Positions 52,714 to 61,227 of a DNA stretch of 64,000 nucleotides are shown here, one piece after another. The stretch lies in the NCBI GenBank assembly GCA_031285625.1, contig JAITVV010000073.1, positions 50,357 through 114,356 of the forward strand, read 5' to 3'. Source of the stretch: Prevotella sp. (GTDB lineage: Bacteria > Bacteroidota > Bacteroidia > Bacteroidales > Dysgonomonadaceae). Both the position numbers and the translations under genes were made by a program. Below the pieces are notes generated by a model that searched no databases, was not told where the DNA came from, and was given only the letters and a program-made list of their open reading frames with translations. Position 1 is the first letter of the stretch; each line of letters starts with the position of its first letter.

Positions 52714-54303
52714 ATGAATAATACCGGAAAAACCAAAATGACAAATTACAGATGGACAATCTGTGCCATGCTGTTCTTTGCCACTACGATCAATTATCTG
52801 GATAGGCAGGTACTATCCCTTACATGGAAAGATTTTATCTCACCAGAGTTTCATTGGACAAATGACCATTATGGAACTATAACTGCGCTCTTCTCTATAT
52901 TTTATGCTGTCAGCATGCTCTTTGCCGGAAAATTTGTAGACTGGATGGATACTAAAAAAGGATTTCTCTGGGCTATTGGTATCTGGTCTTTTGGAGCTAT
53001 CATCCATGCCTTCTGTGGTATTGCCACGTCAGGTATCGTTGCCGGAGAATGGTTTGTCGGATTCGAAGGAGCCCGTGAAGCCATAGCAATGGTGAGTAAT
53101 GTAGGGAAGGTAGCGAGTGTCAGTGTTGTGCTCTTCATATTTGCCCGCTTGATACTGGCTATAGGAGAAGCCGGGAACTTTCCTGCAGCAATTAAGGCTA
53201 CTGCAGAATACTTCCCCAAAAAGGACAGAGCCTTTGCTACCAGTATATTTAATGCAGGAGCAACAGTCGGAGCACTTGCTGCTCCGGTTACAATTCCTGT
53301 TATTGCAAAATTCTGGGGTTGGGAAATGTCATTCATTATCATTGGTGCGCTTGGATTTGTATGGATGGGATTCTGGGTTTTCATATATAAGAAACCGGAA
53401 GTACACCCGAAAGTAAATAGTGCAGAATTAGCTTATATACAATCAGATCAAAGTTCTACCAACCCTGAAGAAGAAAAAGTAGAGGCAGTACAAGCAAAAA
53501 GTAACAAAATATCTTTTAAGGATGCATTCAGGTATAAACAAACCTGGGCTTTTGCCATTGGTAAATTTATGACAGACGGCGTATGGTGGTTCTTTTTGTT
53601 TTGGGCTCCGGCATATCTAAGTTCCGTATATGGAATTAAATCATCCGACCCTCAAGGACAATTAGCTATTTTTGTTCTTTATGCAATCACACTACTCTCA
53701 ATTATTGGAGGATGGCTTCCATCTTACTTTGTAGAAAAGAAAGGAATGAATCCGTATGCAGGCCGTATGAAAGCCATGCTAATATTTGCATTCTTCCCGC
53801 TATTGGCATTACTGGCTCAACCTTTGGGCGGTTATTCATATTGGATTCCTGTTATTATAATCGGTATTGCAGGAGCAGCACATCAGGCATGGTCTGCAAA
53901 TATATTCTCCACTATAGGTGACATGTTCCCTAAGAAAGCAATTGCCACTATCACAGGTATCGGAGGAATGGCAGGTGGTTTTGGTTCCTTCCTTATAAAC
54001 AAAGGTTCGGGAGCGCTATTCGATTTTACTCAAAAGAATTGGAGTACAGTCAATGGAGAAGCTTTTCTCGATAAATACCCTCAGTTTTTGAATACTGAAA
54101 CAGCTACAGCCTTTCTGAAAGAACAGAAGGTCAGTAATCTTGAAGAATTCCTAAAAATGTTATCAGCTTCGGGTGATACTGTAGTAGATGGCATCAATTC
54201 CGGTTATATGATTATATTCTCTATCTGTGCTGTGGCATACCTGATAGGATGGGTTATAATGAAAGCATTAGTACCTAAATATAAGCCGATTACAGATCTA
54301 TAA
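52714..54303 (+). CDS. hexuronate transporter, ExuT-like MFS
   Basis: The protein has 529 residues with about twelve membrane segments. LFFATTINYLDRQVLSLTWK is the opening of the anion:cation symporter group of MFS proteins that includes ExuT. LARLILAIGEAGNFPAAIKA (as FARLILAIGEAGNFPAAIKA) and GIAGAAHQAWSANIFSTIGD are further group signatures. An inserted segment after helix 3 and a loop of about 45 residues between helices 6 and 7 make it longer than E. coli ExuT. It should import galacturonate or related uronates from the periplasm. ATG 52714 is used; ATG 52738 (MTNYRW) is an alternative. A strong terminator follows. Confidence 0.88.
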   Translation: MNNTGKTKMTNYRWTICAMLFFATTINYLDRQVLSLTWKDFISPEFHWTNDHYGTITALFSIFYAVSMLFAGKFVDWMDTKKGFLWAIGIWSFGAIIHAFCGIATSGIVAGEWFVGFEGAREAIAMVSNVGKVASVSVVLFIFARLILAIGEAGNFPAAIKATAEYFPKKDRAFATSIFNAGATVGALAAPVTIPVIAKFWGWEMSFIIIGALGFVWMGFWVFIYKKPEVHPKVNSAELAYIQSDQSSTNPEEEKVEAVQAKSNKISFKDAFRYKQTWAFAIGKFMTDGVWWFFLFWAPAYLSSVYGIKSSDPQGQLAIFVLYAITLLSIIGGWLPSYFVEKKGMNPYAGRMKAMLIFAFFPLLALLAQPLGGYSYWIPVIIIGIAGAAHQAWSANIFSTIGDMFPKKAIATITGIGGMAGGFGSFLINKGSGALFDFTQKNWSTVNGEAFLDKYPQFLNTETATAFLKEQKVSNLEEFLKMLSASGDTVVDGINSGYMIIFSICAVAYLIGWVIMKALVPKYKPITDL

Positions 54304-54338
54304 GATTCCATGTTTTTATATATTAGTTCAACAAAGAG

Positions 54339-54373
54339 TATCCGAAGACTTAATATAGTCTTCGGATATTTTT
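54339..54373 (+). terminator. rho-independent terminator ending the pectin locus
   Basis: TATCCGAAGACT (54339-54350) pairs perfectly with AGTCTTCGGATA (54357-54368) around TAATAT, followed by TTTTTAT. It closes the kduD-kdgA-transporter unit. Confidence 0.9.
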
Positions 54374-54467
54374 ATATTCAGATACAAAAACAGACATCTT
54401 TTATATCATAATATTGTTATATATTTATCTAATAGTATCTACAAATAAATTAAAGAACAATACAAAG

Positions 54468-54896
54468 ATGATAAGAATAGAGGAAATAACAGAATACACA
54501 TCGGAAAATTATGAAGCTATACAGAGGTTCACTAAGGTATTTCAACAAGAAGTGAATCATCTGACACCGGAATATTTTAAAGAGATAATAATTTCAACAA
54601 ACAGTCATTTATTCATCTTATCCGAAAATGAAAACATTGCAGGAATGCTTACTATCGGCATATATAAATCACCAACCGGATCAAAGGCCTGGATTGAAGA
54701 TGTAGTAATAGATGAAATCCATCGAGGAAAGGGTTTTGGAAAATTGATCATGCAACATGCTGTAGAATTTGTAAAGTTATCACAGATAGATCTTCTTATG
54801 TTAACGTCCAATCCGGCACGTATTGCAGCAAATAAGCTTTATCAGTCATTGGGATTTGATCAGAAGAATACGAACGTATATAAGATGACCTTTTAG
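54468..54896 (+). CDS. GNAT-family N-acetyltransferase
   Basis: The protein has 142 residues from ATG 54468 (MIRIEEITEYTSENYE); the frame runs 18 codons further upstream without a sensible protein start. WIEDVVIDEIHRGKGFGKLI is the acetyl-CoA-binding motif A with the R/GxGxG turn (HRGKGFG), and LLMLTSNPARIAANKLYQSLGF is motif B with the usual terminal LGF. It transfers an acetyl group to an amine; the substrate is unknown. It has its own terminator and no functional link with the neighbours. Confidence 0.85.
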   Translation: MIRIEEITEYTSENYEAIQRFTKVFQQEVNHLTPEYFKEIIISTNSHLFILSENENIAGMLTIGIYKSPTGSKAWIEDVVIDEIHRGKGFGKLIMQHAVEFVKLSQIDLLMLTSNPARIAANKLYQSLGFDQKNTNVYKMTF

Positions 54897-54903
54897 TATA
54901 TAA

Positions 54904-54936
54904 AAAATCCCGCATATTTCTACCGGGATTTTCTAT
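54904..54936. terminator. bidirectional terminator between convergent genes
   Basis: AAAATCCCG (54904-54912) pairs perfectly with CGGGATTTT (54924-54932) around an 11-base loop. A-run and T-run on the two sides suit both the acetyltransferase and the VWA gene. Confidence 0.8.
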
Positions 54937-54950
54937 AAGCTTCTTAAAAG

Positions 54951-56111
54951 TTAGATACCTTCATATTTATGTTCGAATTTTTTCAGATCCATACCTTTCA
55001 GAGCTCCCTCTACTAATTCAGGGAGTCGATCAGGAGTACAGGCGAAACATGCTATGCCTAATTTACTTATTTCTTTTGCCAGATTAGGATCATAGTCGGG
55101 TTTTCCCCTATCTGACAGAGCTAACAATGTTATCACTTTAACACCATCAGCATGCATTTCAGACAGACGCCTTAATAGTCCTGCACGTACCCCTCCTTCA
55201 TAGAGATCAGAGATAAGGATAAACATCGTCTTGCGAGGATTCTGAATCAGGCTCTGGCAATATGTTACAGATTTGTTGATATCTGTTCCTCCTCCCAGCT
55301 GAACCCCGAAAAGCATGTCTACCGGATCGTTCTTACATAATTCAGTCAGATCAGTTATTTCTGTATCGAAAGCTACTACATGCGTATCCAATGCAGGCAT
55401 ACTGGCAAATATAGATCCCATAACAGAAGAATAGACTATTGAGTCACACATAGATCCACTCTGGTCTATATCCAGAATCACAGTCCACGATTTTTGTTTC
55501 TGGCTCCGTTCGAAGAAATAGAATTTTTCAGGGATAAGTCTTTTCTTTTCAGTATCATAATTCTTCAGGTTGCGATTGATAGTACGCTTCCAGTCTGTTG
55601 CTGAGAAATTACTGATAGGTGAATGTGCTTTTTTATTCAGAGCACCGGTTACAGCCTTACGCAGATCCTGTTCCATCCGTTTCATTATTTCATCTACCAC
55701 CTCTTTCACCAACTGGCGTGCAGTTTCCTTCGATTTTTCAGGTATCTGTCCCTTCAATGCCATCAAGGTACCTACCATAGAGATATCTGGTTGTACATTC
55801 TTCAATGTTTCTGGCTCCAGAAGAAGCTTTGTCAAGCCCTTTCGCTCAATGGCATCAGCCTGTATTACACTTACCACATCCTGAGGAAAGAATGTACGCA
55901 CATCAGTAAGCCATTTAGCCAGATTAGGAGCGGATGGTCCCAGGCCAGCACCCTTTCTTCCTCCTCCTTTTCCTGAGCTATCACTATCATAAATAGCAGC
56001 CAGAGCGGCATCCATTATACTTTCTTTCTCACTTAACCCTACATTGCCAAATGCCTTGGAATCTCCTCCAAGGATCAACCTCCACCGGGTCATATTTTGA
56101 TTATCTGTCAT
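54951..56111 (-). CDS. VWA-domain protein of the MoxR/DUF5682 module
   Basis: The protein has 386 residues without signal peptide or membrane segment. The N-terminal half (about 1-205) is helical and contains LILGGDSKAF and a Gly-rich stretch. The VWA domain occupies about 210-385 and has an intact metal site: DQSGS (Asp216, Ser218, Ser220), the Thr in GGGTDINKSV and the Asp in LISDLYEGG. VWA proteins of this kind work with MoxR AAA+ ATPases as adaptors that present or assemble target proteins. It is the last gene of the minus-strand arm, 14 bases after the DUF5682 stop. The target is unknown. Confidence 0.85.
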   Translation of the reverse strand: MTDNQNMTRWRLILGGDSKAFGNVGLSEKESIMDAALAAIYDSDSSGKGGGRKGAGLGPSAPNLAKWLTDVRTFFPQDVVSVIQADAIERKGLTKLLLEPETLKNVQPDISMVGTLMALKGQIPEKSKETARQLVKEVVDEIMKRMEQDLRKAVTGALNKKAHSPISNFSATDWKRTINRNLKNYDTEKKRLIPEKFYFFERSQKQKSWTVILDIDQSGSMCDSIVYSSVMGSIFASMPALDTHVVAFDTEITDLTELCKNDPVDMLFGVQLGGGTDINKSVTYCQSLIQNPRKTMFILISDLYEGGVRAGLLRRLSEMHADGVKVITLLALSDRGKPDYDPNLAKEISKLGIACFACTPDRLPELVEGALKGMDLKKFEHKYEGI

Positions 56112-56125
56112 TGTTTATCATTTTA

Positions 56126-58420
56126 TCAGAAATCGAATTCAAAGTCATTTAGTTCATCCAGTTTCTCGGTTTCCTGCTCTGTCAACTCAGCTTGCAATAT
56201 CTCGGCTGTAGCTTCTGCACCTGTACCCCATATATCGCCCAAGAGTTCGGCAATACTATTTTTCTGATTGGGTTCAAAGTCTCCAAAAGCTCTACGCAGA
56301 AATACCACTGAACGGAAAAACTCATCTTCATCCAATGCCTGTACATAGCTATCCAGTTCGCGCCACAGCGTAACACGGGATAATAACGCATAGCGGTTAC
56401 GACCCGAAAGACCTTCAAACCATCCGGCTCCTATATCTGCAGGAATACCAGGAGATAATCGCCGCGAAACTTCTTTTGCACAGTCATCTTCATCAGCCAA
56501 ATTATGCTCCAATAGCAGAGAAAATGCGACACCGGATAATTTCGGATTAAGATCGTCTCTCCATGCCAGTTTTTGCAACTCCTGTTGCCATATATTTACA
56601 TCTACCTGATCGTATTGCTCTTGTGAGATAAGGTCCATAACATTGATAGCTTTTGCTATCTCTGATGAGGATTTCTCGTCACAGGATGAAGCATCCGTTA
56701 ATAAAAGAGAAGCTCTTAAGAACAACTGTTGCATAATAGGTATGAGTGGTTCCAGATTGAACTGACGTATGCTTCCATACTGTATAAGGTATGAAAGTTC
56801 CTGAGCAGCATAAGCCACTTCCCTGAAATTATTTGAATCTACAAGGAGACTTTGTAATGTAGATACAGCATTGTCAAAAAGCTTAGACAAATTACACTCA
56901 CATGCCTGACGGATAATTTTGGCAGCCTGTGATATATCTGTACAATTCTCCAATTGTTCTTTTAGTTCAAAAGCCGCCGCAGTTTCTAAAGTTTCACCTT
57001 TTAAGTTGGCCTCTACAATTTCAATCTCTGTTTCGGGTGTCCAACGCAAGATCCATTTCTCAGCCCATGAAGCAGAATCTTGGGATACTGAAAGCTTTTG
57101 GGCGAATTTTATTTTTAAGACTTCCAGGCGATGCAGAAAAGTAGAGCGATTCAGGTCAATAAAGGCGGCCTCTTTCGTTTTTACCTTTATATTCTCCCTC
57201 AAATCGAGACTTAAATCCTGTGCTACTGCAGATTTATATTGAGTCAGTTTTAAGCGCTTCAGTTCCTGATTCATATCTTCCTGTACAGGAGTCTGACTTA
57301 CGCCTTCCGGCAAGCTTCCTATTGCAGTACCTATATCTACCATATTGATAGCTTCAGCAACAGGAGATAGTTCTCCTCCACCAAAACAAGTAATAACGGC
57401 ATCATGTAGATCTTTGAGTACAGGCAGAGAGCCATTCCTCAAAGAAGTGAGCGAGTTAGCAAGCCTGACGGCTTCTATTACACTGGCAGATGATGCATTG
57501 TTTCCCTTTTGCCTGAGCTCTCCGGCTATCATCGAAAGATATATGGATGGCAAGCTGGTCAAAGCATTATCCTGAAGGCACTTCCACATCAATTCAAAAT
57601 AGAACGGAGCCTTATTGCCTGCACCATAACCTGTACGGCTACTTAACCGATGATAAGAATACGGCATCAAAGTCATCCTTGAATCTGCACGGGGTATATT
57701 CTTCAAGTCCTCATCAGACATTGGAGGTAATTCGCTCAATATCCCCTTTACATGGTATGCTCCGACTATAACAACAATATCTTCAGGTTTGAATCCTTCA
57801 TTAATAGCCCGTTGTATTTCCCGGCGCATATAAGCTTCGCGTATCAGATTGTAAGAATAATCATAAGGCACAGCCTCATATTCTTTGTCTACAACCATAT
57901 CGCGCATTTCACCGGTTTGCAAACTCAAACCTTCACGAAAAGTATCTTTCTGCAGATTATGTTCAAAGTTGCGCTCCCAATAGCTTTCGTAATCTTCCTC
58001 TCCATAATAAGATGCCAGCTTATCATAAAGTCCGTTATGAAAAGTATAGAATTCTTTCTGCTCCTCATCCGGCAATTCACGAGAGCGTTCTTGACGTATC
58101 TTTAAGAAAATATTACAAGGTAGATCTATGAAACGAACTTCTGCTTTTTTCTTTACACCCCAACATACTGCCTGATATTCGGGCGAATAGCTGGCAAAGG
58201 GATATAATATTGTTTCTATTGGTAATTCGGTAGTGTATGCAAGAAATGCAACAGGAGGTTTCACTTTCTTATTTGCCAATTCAAGTAGTATTTCTGTTCC
58301 ATCCGATGGTCCTTCAATAAGAATACATTTAGGCTTTTTCTCTTCTAAATATTGTATCAAATGATAGGATGCCCCCGGTGAAAGATGCCTGACTCCGAAT
58401 ATGTTTAAATCTTTATTCAT
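56126..58420 (-). CDS. DUF5682-family protein with TraB/TIKI-like GX2H motifs
   Basis: The protein has 764 residues, cytoplasmic by lack of signals. The N-terminal 280 residues look like an alpha/beta domain. GVRH (residues 9-12) lies at its first strand and GAYH (220-223) in VVIVGAYHVKG; a Glu-containing strand ILIEGPSDG lies between. Two GX2H motifs plus an acidic residue are the hallmark of the TraB/TIKI/GumN group, some of which are metal-dependent proteases. The remaining 480 residues are long helices with repeated Leu/Ala faces, suggesting a solenoid. DUF5682 genes regularly accompany MoxR and VWA genes, to my recollection. The enzymatic idea is inference from motifs only. Confidence 0.75.
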   Translation of the reverse strand: MNKDLNIFGVRHLSPGASYHLIQYLEEKKPKCILIEGPSDGTEILLELANKKVKPPVAFLAYTTELPIETILYPFASYSPEYQAVCWGVKKKAEVRFIDLPCNIFLKIRQERSRELPDEEQKEFYTFHNGLYDKLASYYGEEDYESYWERNFEHNLQKDTFREGLSLQTGEMRDMVVDKEYEAVPYDYSYNLIREAYMRREIQRAINEGFKPEDIVVIVGAYHVKGILSELPPMSDEDLKNIPRADSRMTLMPYSYHRLSSRTGYGAGNKAPFYFELMWKCLQDNALTSLPSIYLSMIAGELRQKGNNASSASVIEAVRLANSLTSLRNGSLPVLKDLHDAVITCFGGGELSPVAEAINMVDIGTAIGSLPEGVSQTPVQEDMNQELKRLKLTQYKSAVAQDLSLDLRENIKVKTKEAAFIDLNRSTFLHRLEVLKIKFAQKLSVSQDSASWAEKWILRWTPETEIEIVEANLKGETLETAAAFELKEQLENCTDISQAAKIIRQACECNLSKLFDNAVSTLQSLLVDSNNFREVAYAAQELSYLIQYGSIRQFNLEPLIPIMQQLFLRASLLLTDASSCDEKSSSEIAKAINVMDLISQEQYDQVDVNIWQQELQKLAWRDDLNPKLSGVAFSLLLEHNLADEDDCAKEVSRRLSPGIPADIGAGWFEGLSGRNRYALLSRVTLWRELDSYVQALDEDEFFRSVVFLRRAFGDFEPNQKNSIAELLGDIWGTGAEATAEILQAELTEQETEKLDELNDFEFDF

Positions 58421-58467
58421 ATTGATGTGCTAAGTGTTAGAATTAATTGATATCGGTACATTTAGAA

Positions 58468-59568
58468 TCAACCATTCATTTCACTGCAACTATTATAAAG
58501 ACCTCTCCAGTCGGCACCACGCTTTTTCATTACATTTTCCAGGTATTCTTTCCATACCATTTTATCTTTATCTTCATCCTTTACAACAGCACCTTGAAGC
58601 CCTGCTGCCAAATCATTATCTGTGATGTTTCCATTGCCAAAACTAGCGGCTAACGCCATACTATTTGTGATCAAAGAAATAGCTTCGGCAGTAGATATTA
58701 CTCCACTTGGTGATTTTAGTTTCTGTTTTTCGTCTAGAGTAATACCTTGTCTTAATTCGCGGAACACAGTAACGATTTTTTCTACAATCTCACGGTTTGG
58801 CAAGGTAGCTTTCAATCTGTAATTACCCGCTATTTCAGCAACACGTTTATTAACGATATTTACCTCTGTTTCCAAATTGGCTGGAGAAGGCAGCACAATA
58901 ATATTAAAACGACGTTTAAGTGCCGATGACATATCATTTACACCCCTGTCACGTGTATTTGCTGTTGCTATAATTGCAAAACCACGTTGGGCTGGTAGTT
59001 CTTTAGATAACTCAGGAATAGCAATCGTTTTTTCTGACATGATAGAAATTAAAGCGTCTTGTACCTCTGACGCACAACGTGAAATTTCTTCAAAGCGGGC
59101 AATACTACCACCTTCCATAGACCGCATTATAGGGCTTTTTATCAGAGCAGCGTCAGATGGCCCATTTGCAAGCAACATGGCATAGTTCCAGGAATAGCGA
59201 ATATGTTCTTCACTCGTTCCGGCAGTACCTTGTACCACTTTGCCTGAATCTCCACAAATAGCTGCAGATAGATTCTCAGAAAGCCATGATTTTGCAGTTC
59301 CCGGCTCGCCGATTAGTAATAATGATCTGTCAGTAAGTAATGTGGCAATAGCGATTTCTACAAGACGATCATGGCCGATATATTTAGGAGTAATATCAAC
59401 GCTTCCAGCTTTACCACCAACAATAAATTTTAATACAGCTTTAGGAGACAAATGCCAGCCTACAGGTTTTTCTTCATTTTTATCTTCATCTTTCAGTGCA
59501 TCTAATTCGTGTGCATAAAGTAATTCGGCTGGTAACCTCAAAACATCTTTTTTGTCATCTTTTGCCAT
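58468..59568 (-). CDS. MoxR-type AAA+ ATPase
   Basis: The protein has 366 residues. Walker A is GEPGTAKS (residues 87-94). The Walker B region reads ARFEEISR (157-164), where the usual Asp of the DE pair is Glu160 and the catalytic Glu161 is kept. Sensor 1 is in AIIATANTRDRGVND, and the arginine-finger region is ALKRRFN. A C-terminal lid domain follows (about 270-355). MoxR proteins act as chaperone-like motors, usually with a VWA partner; here that is the product at 54951. It is the first gene of the minus-strand arm; DUF5682 starts 47 bases downstream. Confidence 0.9.
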   Translation of the reverse strand: MAKDDKKDVLRLPAELLYAHELDALKDEDKNEEKPVGWHLSPKAVLKFIVGGKAGSVDITPKYIGHDRLVEIAIATLLTDRSLLLIGEPGTAKSWLSENLSAAICGDSGKVVQGTAGTSEEHIRYSWNYAMLLANGPSDAALIKSPIMRSMEGGSIARFEEISRCASEVQDALISIMSEKTIAIPELSKELPAQRGFAIIATANTRDRGVNDMSSALKRRFNIIVLPSPANLETEVNIVNKRVAEIAGNYRLKATLPNREIVEKIVTVFRELRQGITLDEKQKLKSPSGVISTAEAISLITNSMALAASFGNGNITDNDLAAGLQGAVVKDEDKDKMVWKEYLENVMKKRGADWRGLYNSCSEMNG

Positions 59569-59612
59569 TTGGTGTAAAGTTTTATAGTTTATAATTTGCT
59601 TATGTTTAATTA

Positions 59613-59706
59613 TTGTACCTCAGCAGATTGTACAATCTTATATATTCCTTATAGTTTTGTACAAAAATTGTCATGCCAAATATATGAATAATGATCGTCT
59701 AAACCA
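59613..59706. promoter_or_regulatory. shared control region of the divergent MoxR and SWIM arms
   Basis: AGATTGTACAATCT (59625-59638) and TTTTGTACAAAA (59655-59666) are perfect palindromes with the same core TTGTACAA, 29 bases apart; a half-site TTGTAC lies at 59613-59618. A plus-strand promoter is predicted from ATTG (59627-59630) and TAGTTTTG (59652-59659, spacer 21). A minus-strand promoter is predicted from TTG (59704-59706 read on the complement) and TATATTTG (59677-59684, spacer 19). The two promoters face each other and would start transcription within a few bases of one another. Confidence 0.55.
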
Positions 59707-59774
59707 ACGGTAGATATTACAACAAACAGAAATATTTTATATATATTCGCAAATATCTTTAACAAAACAAGTTT

Positions 59775-61208
59775 ATGAATATCACTACAAAACTAATTGA
59801 GGAGCTGGCTCCCAATGCGGCAGCGGCAAAAAATGGCCGGGATCTTGTCAGCAAAAACAAATTCTCAAATCTCAAAAAATCAGAAGACGATACTGTTATA
59901 TGGGGAGAATGTGCCGGCAGTGGCAAGAATCCATATATGTGTTCTGTTGATTTTATTGATGAGAATAATCCCATAAGCAGGTGTAATTGCCCCAGCAGGC
60001 AGTTTCCATGTAAACATGGATTAGGATTAATGTACGCTTATGAAAAAGGGTTAACATTCAACTCTTCCGATATTCCTGAGGATATTTTATCAAAACGAGA
60101 AAAAATAGAAAAGAAACAGGAAAAAAAGACTCAAGAGAAGGAAACAATAAAGGAGAAAGCAGAAAAGCCAAAAAAAATAAATAAGGCAGCTGTTATAAAA
60201 AAAGCAGAGGCCCAACTTACCGGAATAGATCTGGCAGAAAAACTATTAAGGAATATTATTCAGATGGGGTTATCTTCTGTAGATGCACAATCCAGAAGAA
60301 CTTTTTCTACACAAATAAAAGAACTGGGTAATTACTATATCAATGGAATACAAACAGCATTTAATAATCTGATGCTGGAACTCGATGATGTGGAGAATGA
60401 CAAATATACCAGAGTCATAGATCAGATAAATTTTATTTCAGCACTACTAAAAAAGAGTAAAGATTATTTAAACTCACGTAAAGAAAATCCGGAAGCTGCT
60501 CCAGAACTAAATTCTGCGATTGAAGAACAAATTGGCTATGTATGGAAGCTTGTTGAATTGATGGAGAATGGACTTTGGGAAGAAAATGCTGAGATAATTC
60601 AATTGTCATTCAATAATTATGACGATCCTGCCCGCAAAGAGTATATCGATCAGGGATACTGGATAAACCTGAAAACAGGAAAAATATATTCAACTAAGAA
60701 TTATCGTCCTTACAGGGCTGCAAAATATATAAAAGAAGATAATAGTATATTTGACGTATTACAAACACCCGAACTATTTATTTATCCGGGAGACCTTAAT
60801 CCCCGCGCACGTTGGGATTCGGCAGGAAGACGTGACGTTACACAAAATGATATCACAACTATTATTAATTATGCCTCATCCAACTATGCAGATTTAGTAA
60901 AAACAATAAAGGGAAGTATAAAGAATCCATTGATGGATAAGAACCCTGTAGCATTAATAAAACTACATAAATCCTACGTTAATGGAGAACACCTTGTGGT
61001 TGAAGATGAGCAAGGCAATGTCTTGACTGTAATGGATATGCCTTATGAGGAAATGAAAGTAGAACATTTCCTTAAATCGGTTATACCCTCCGAACCGAAA
61101 GGCTATGCACTGCTGGTGAAAATAAACAATGATGTTGAGTCTGGCTTATTTTCGGTACAGCCACTTTCATTAATTACCCCGGAAAAGATAATCCGTTTGC
61201 TTTATTAA
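59775..61208 (+). CDS. SWIM zinc-finger protein
   Basis: The protein has 477 residues. The SWIM motif is complete: Cys70, Cys72, Cys79 and His81 in CNCPSRQFPCKH. A lysine/glutamate-rich linker (about 105-145) connects to a mostly helical body of unknown family (about 150-300), and the C-terminal 170 residues form a mixed domain containing FIYPGDLNPRARWDSAGRRDV. SWIM zinc fingers bind nucleic acid or protein. It is divergent from the MoxR gene and is followed after 19 bases by a helical-repeat gene. Such SWIM genes are, as I recall, regular neighbours of MoxR-DUF5682-VWA genes also in actinobacteria. Confidence 0.8.
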   Translation: MNITTKLIEELAPNAAAAKNGRDLVSKNKFSNLKKSEDDTVIWGECAGSGKNPYMCSVDFIDENNPISRCNCPSRQFPCKHGLGLMYAYEKGLTFNSSDIPEDILSKREKIEKKQEKKTQEKETIKEKAEKPKKINKAAVIKKAEAQLTGIDLAEKLLRNIIQMGLSSVDAQSRRTFSTQIKELGNYYINGIQTAFNNLMLELDDVENDKYTRVIDQINFISALLKKSKDYLNSRKENPEAAPELNSAIEEQIGYVWKLVELMENGLWEENAEIIQLSFNNYDDPARKEYIDQGYWINLKTGKIYSTKNYRPYRAAKYIKEDNSIFDVLQTPELFIYPGDLNPRARWDSAGRRDVTQNDITTIINYASSNYADLVKTIKGSIKNPLMDKNPVALIKLHKSYVNGEHLVVEDEQGNVLTVMDMPYEEMKVEHFLKSVIPSEPKGYALLVKINNDVESGLFSVQPLSLITPEKIIRLLY

Positions 61209-61227
61209 TCCCCTAAAATGACACATT

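Noticed and set aside
52902-53384. 160-residue open frame antisense to the hexuronate transporter
   Set aside because: It mirrors membrane-helix codons of the transporter; Ala/Pro/Thr-rich low-complexity composition is typical of a shadow frame.
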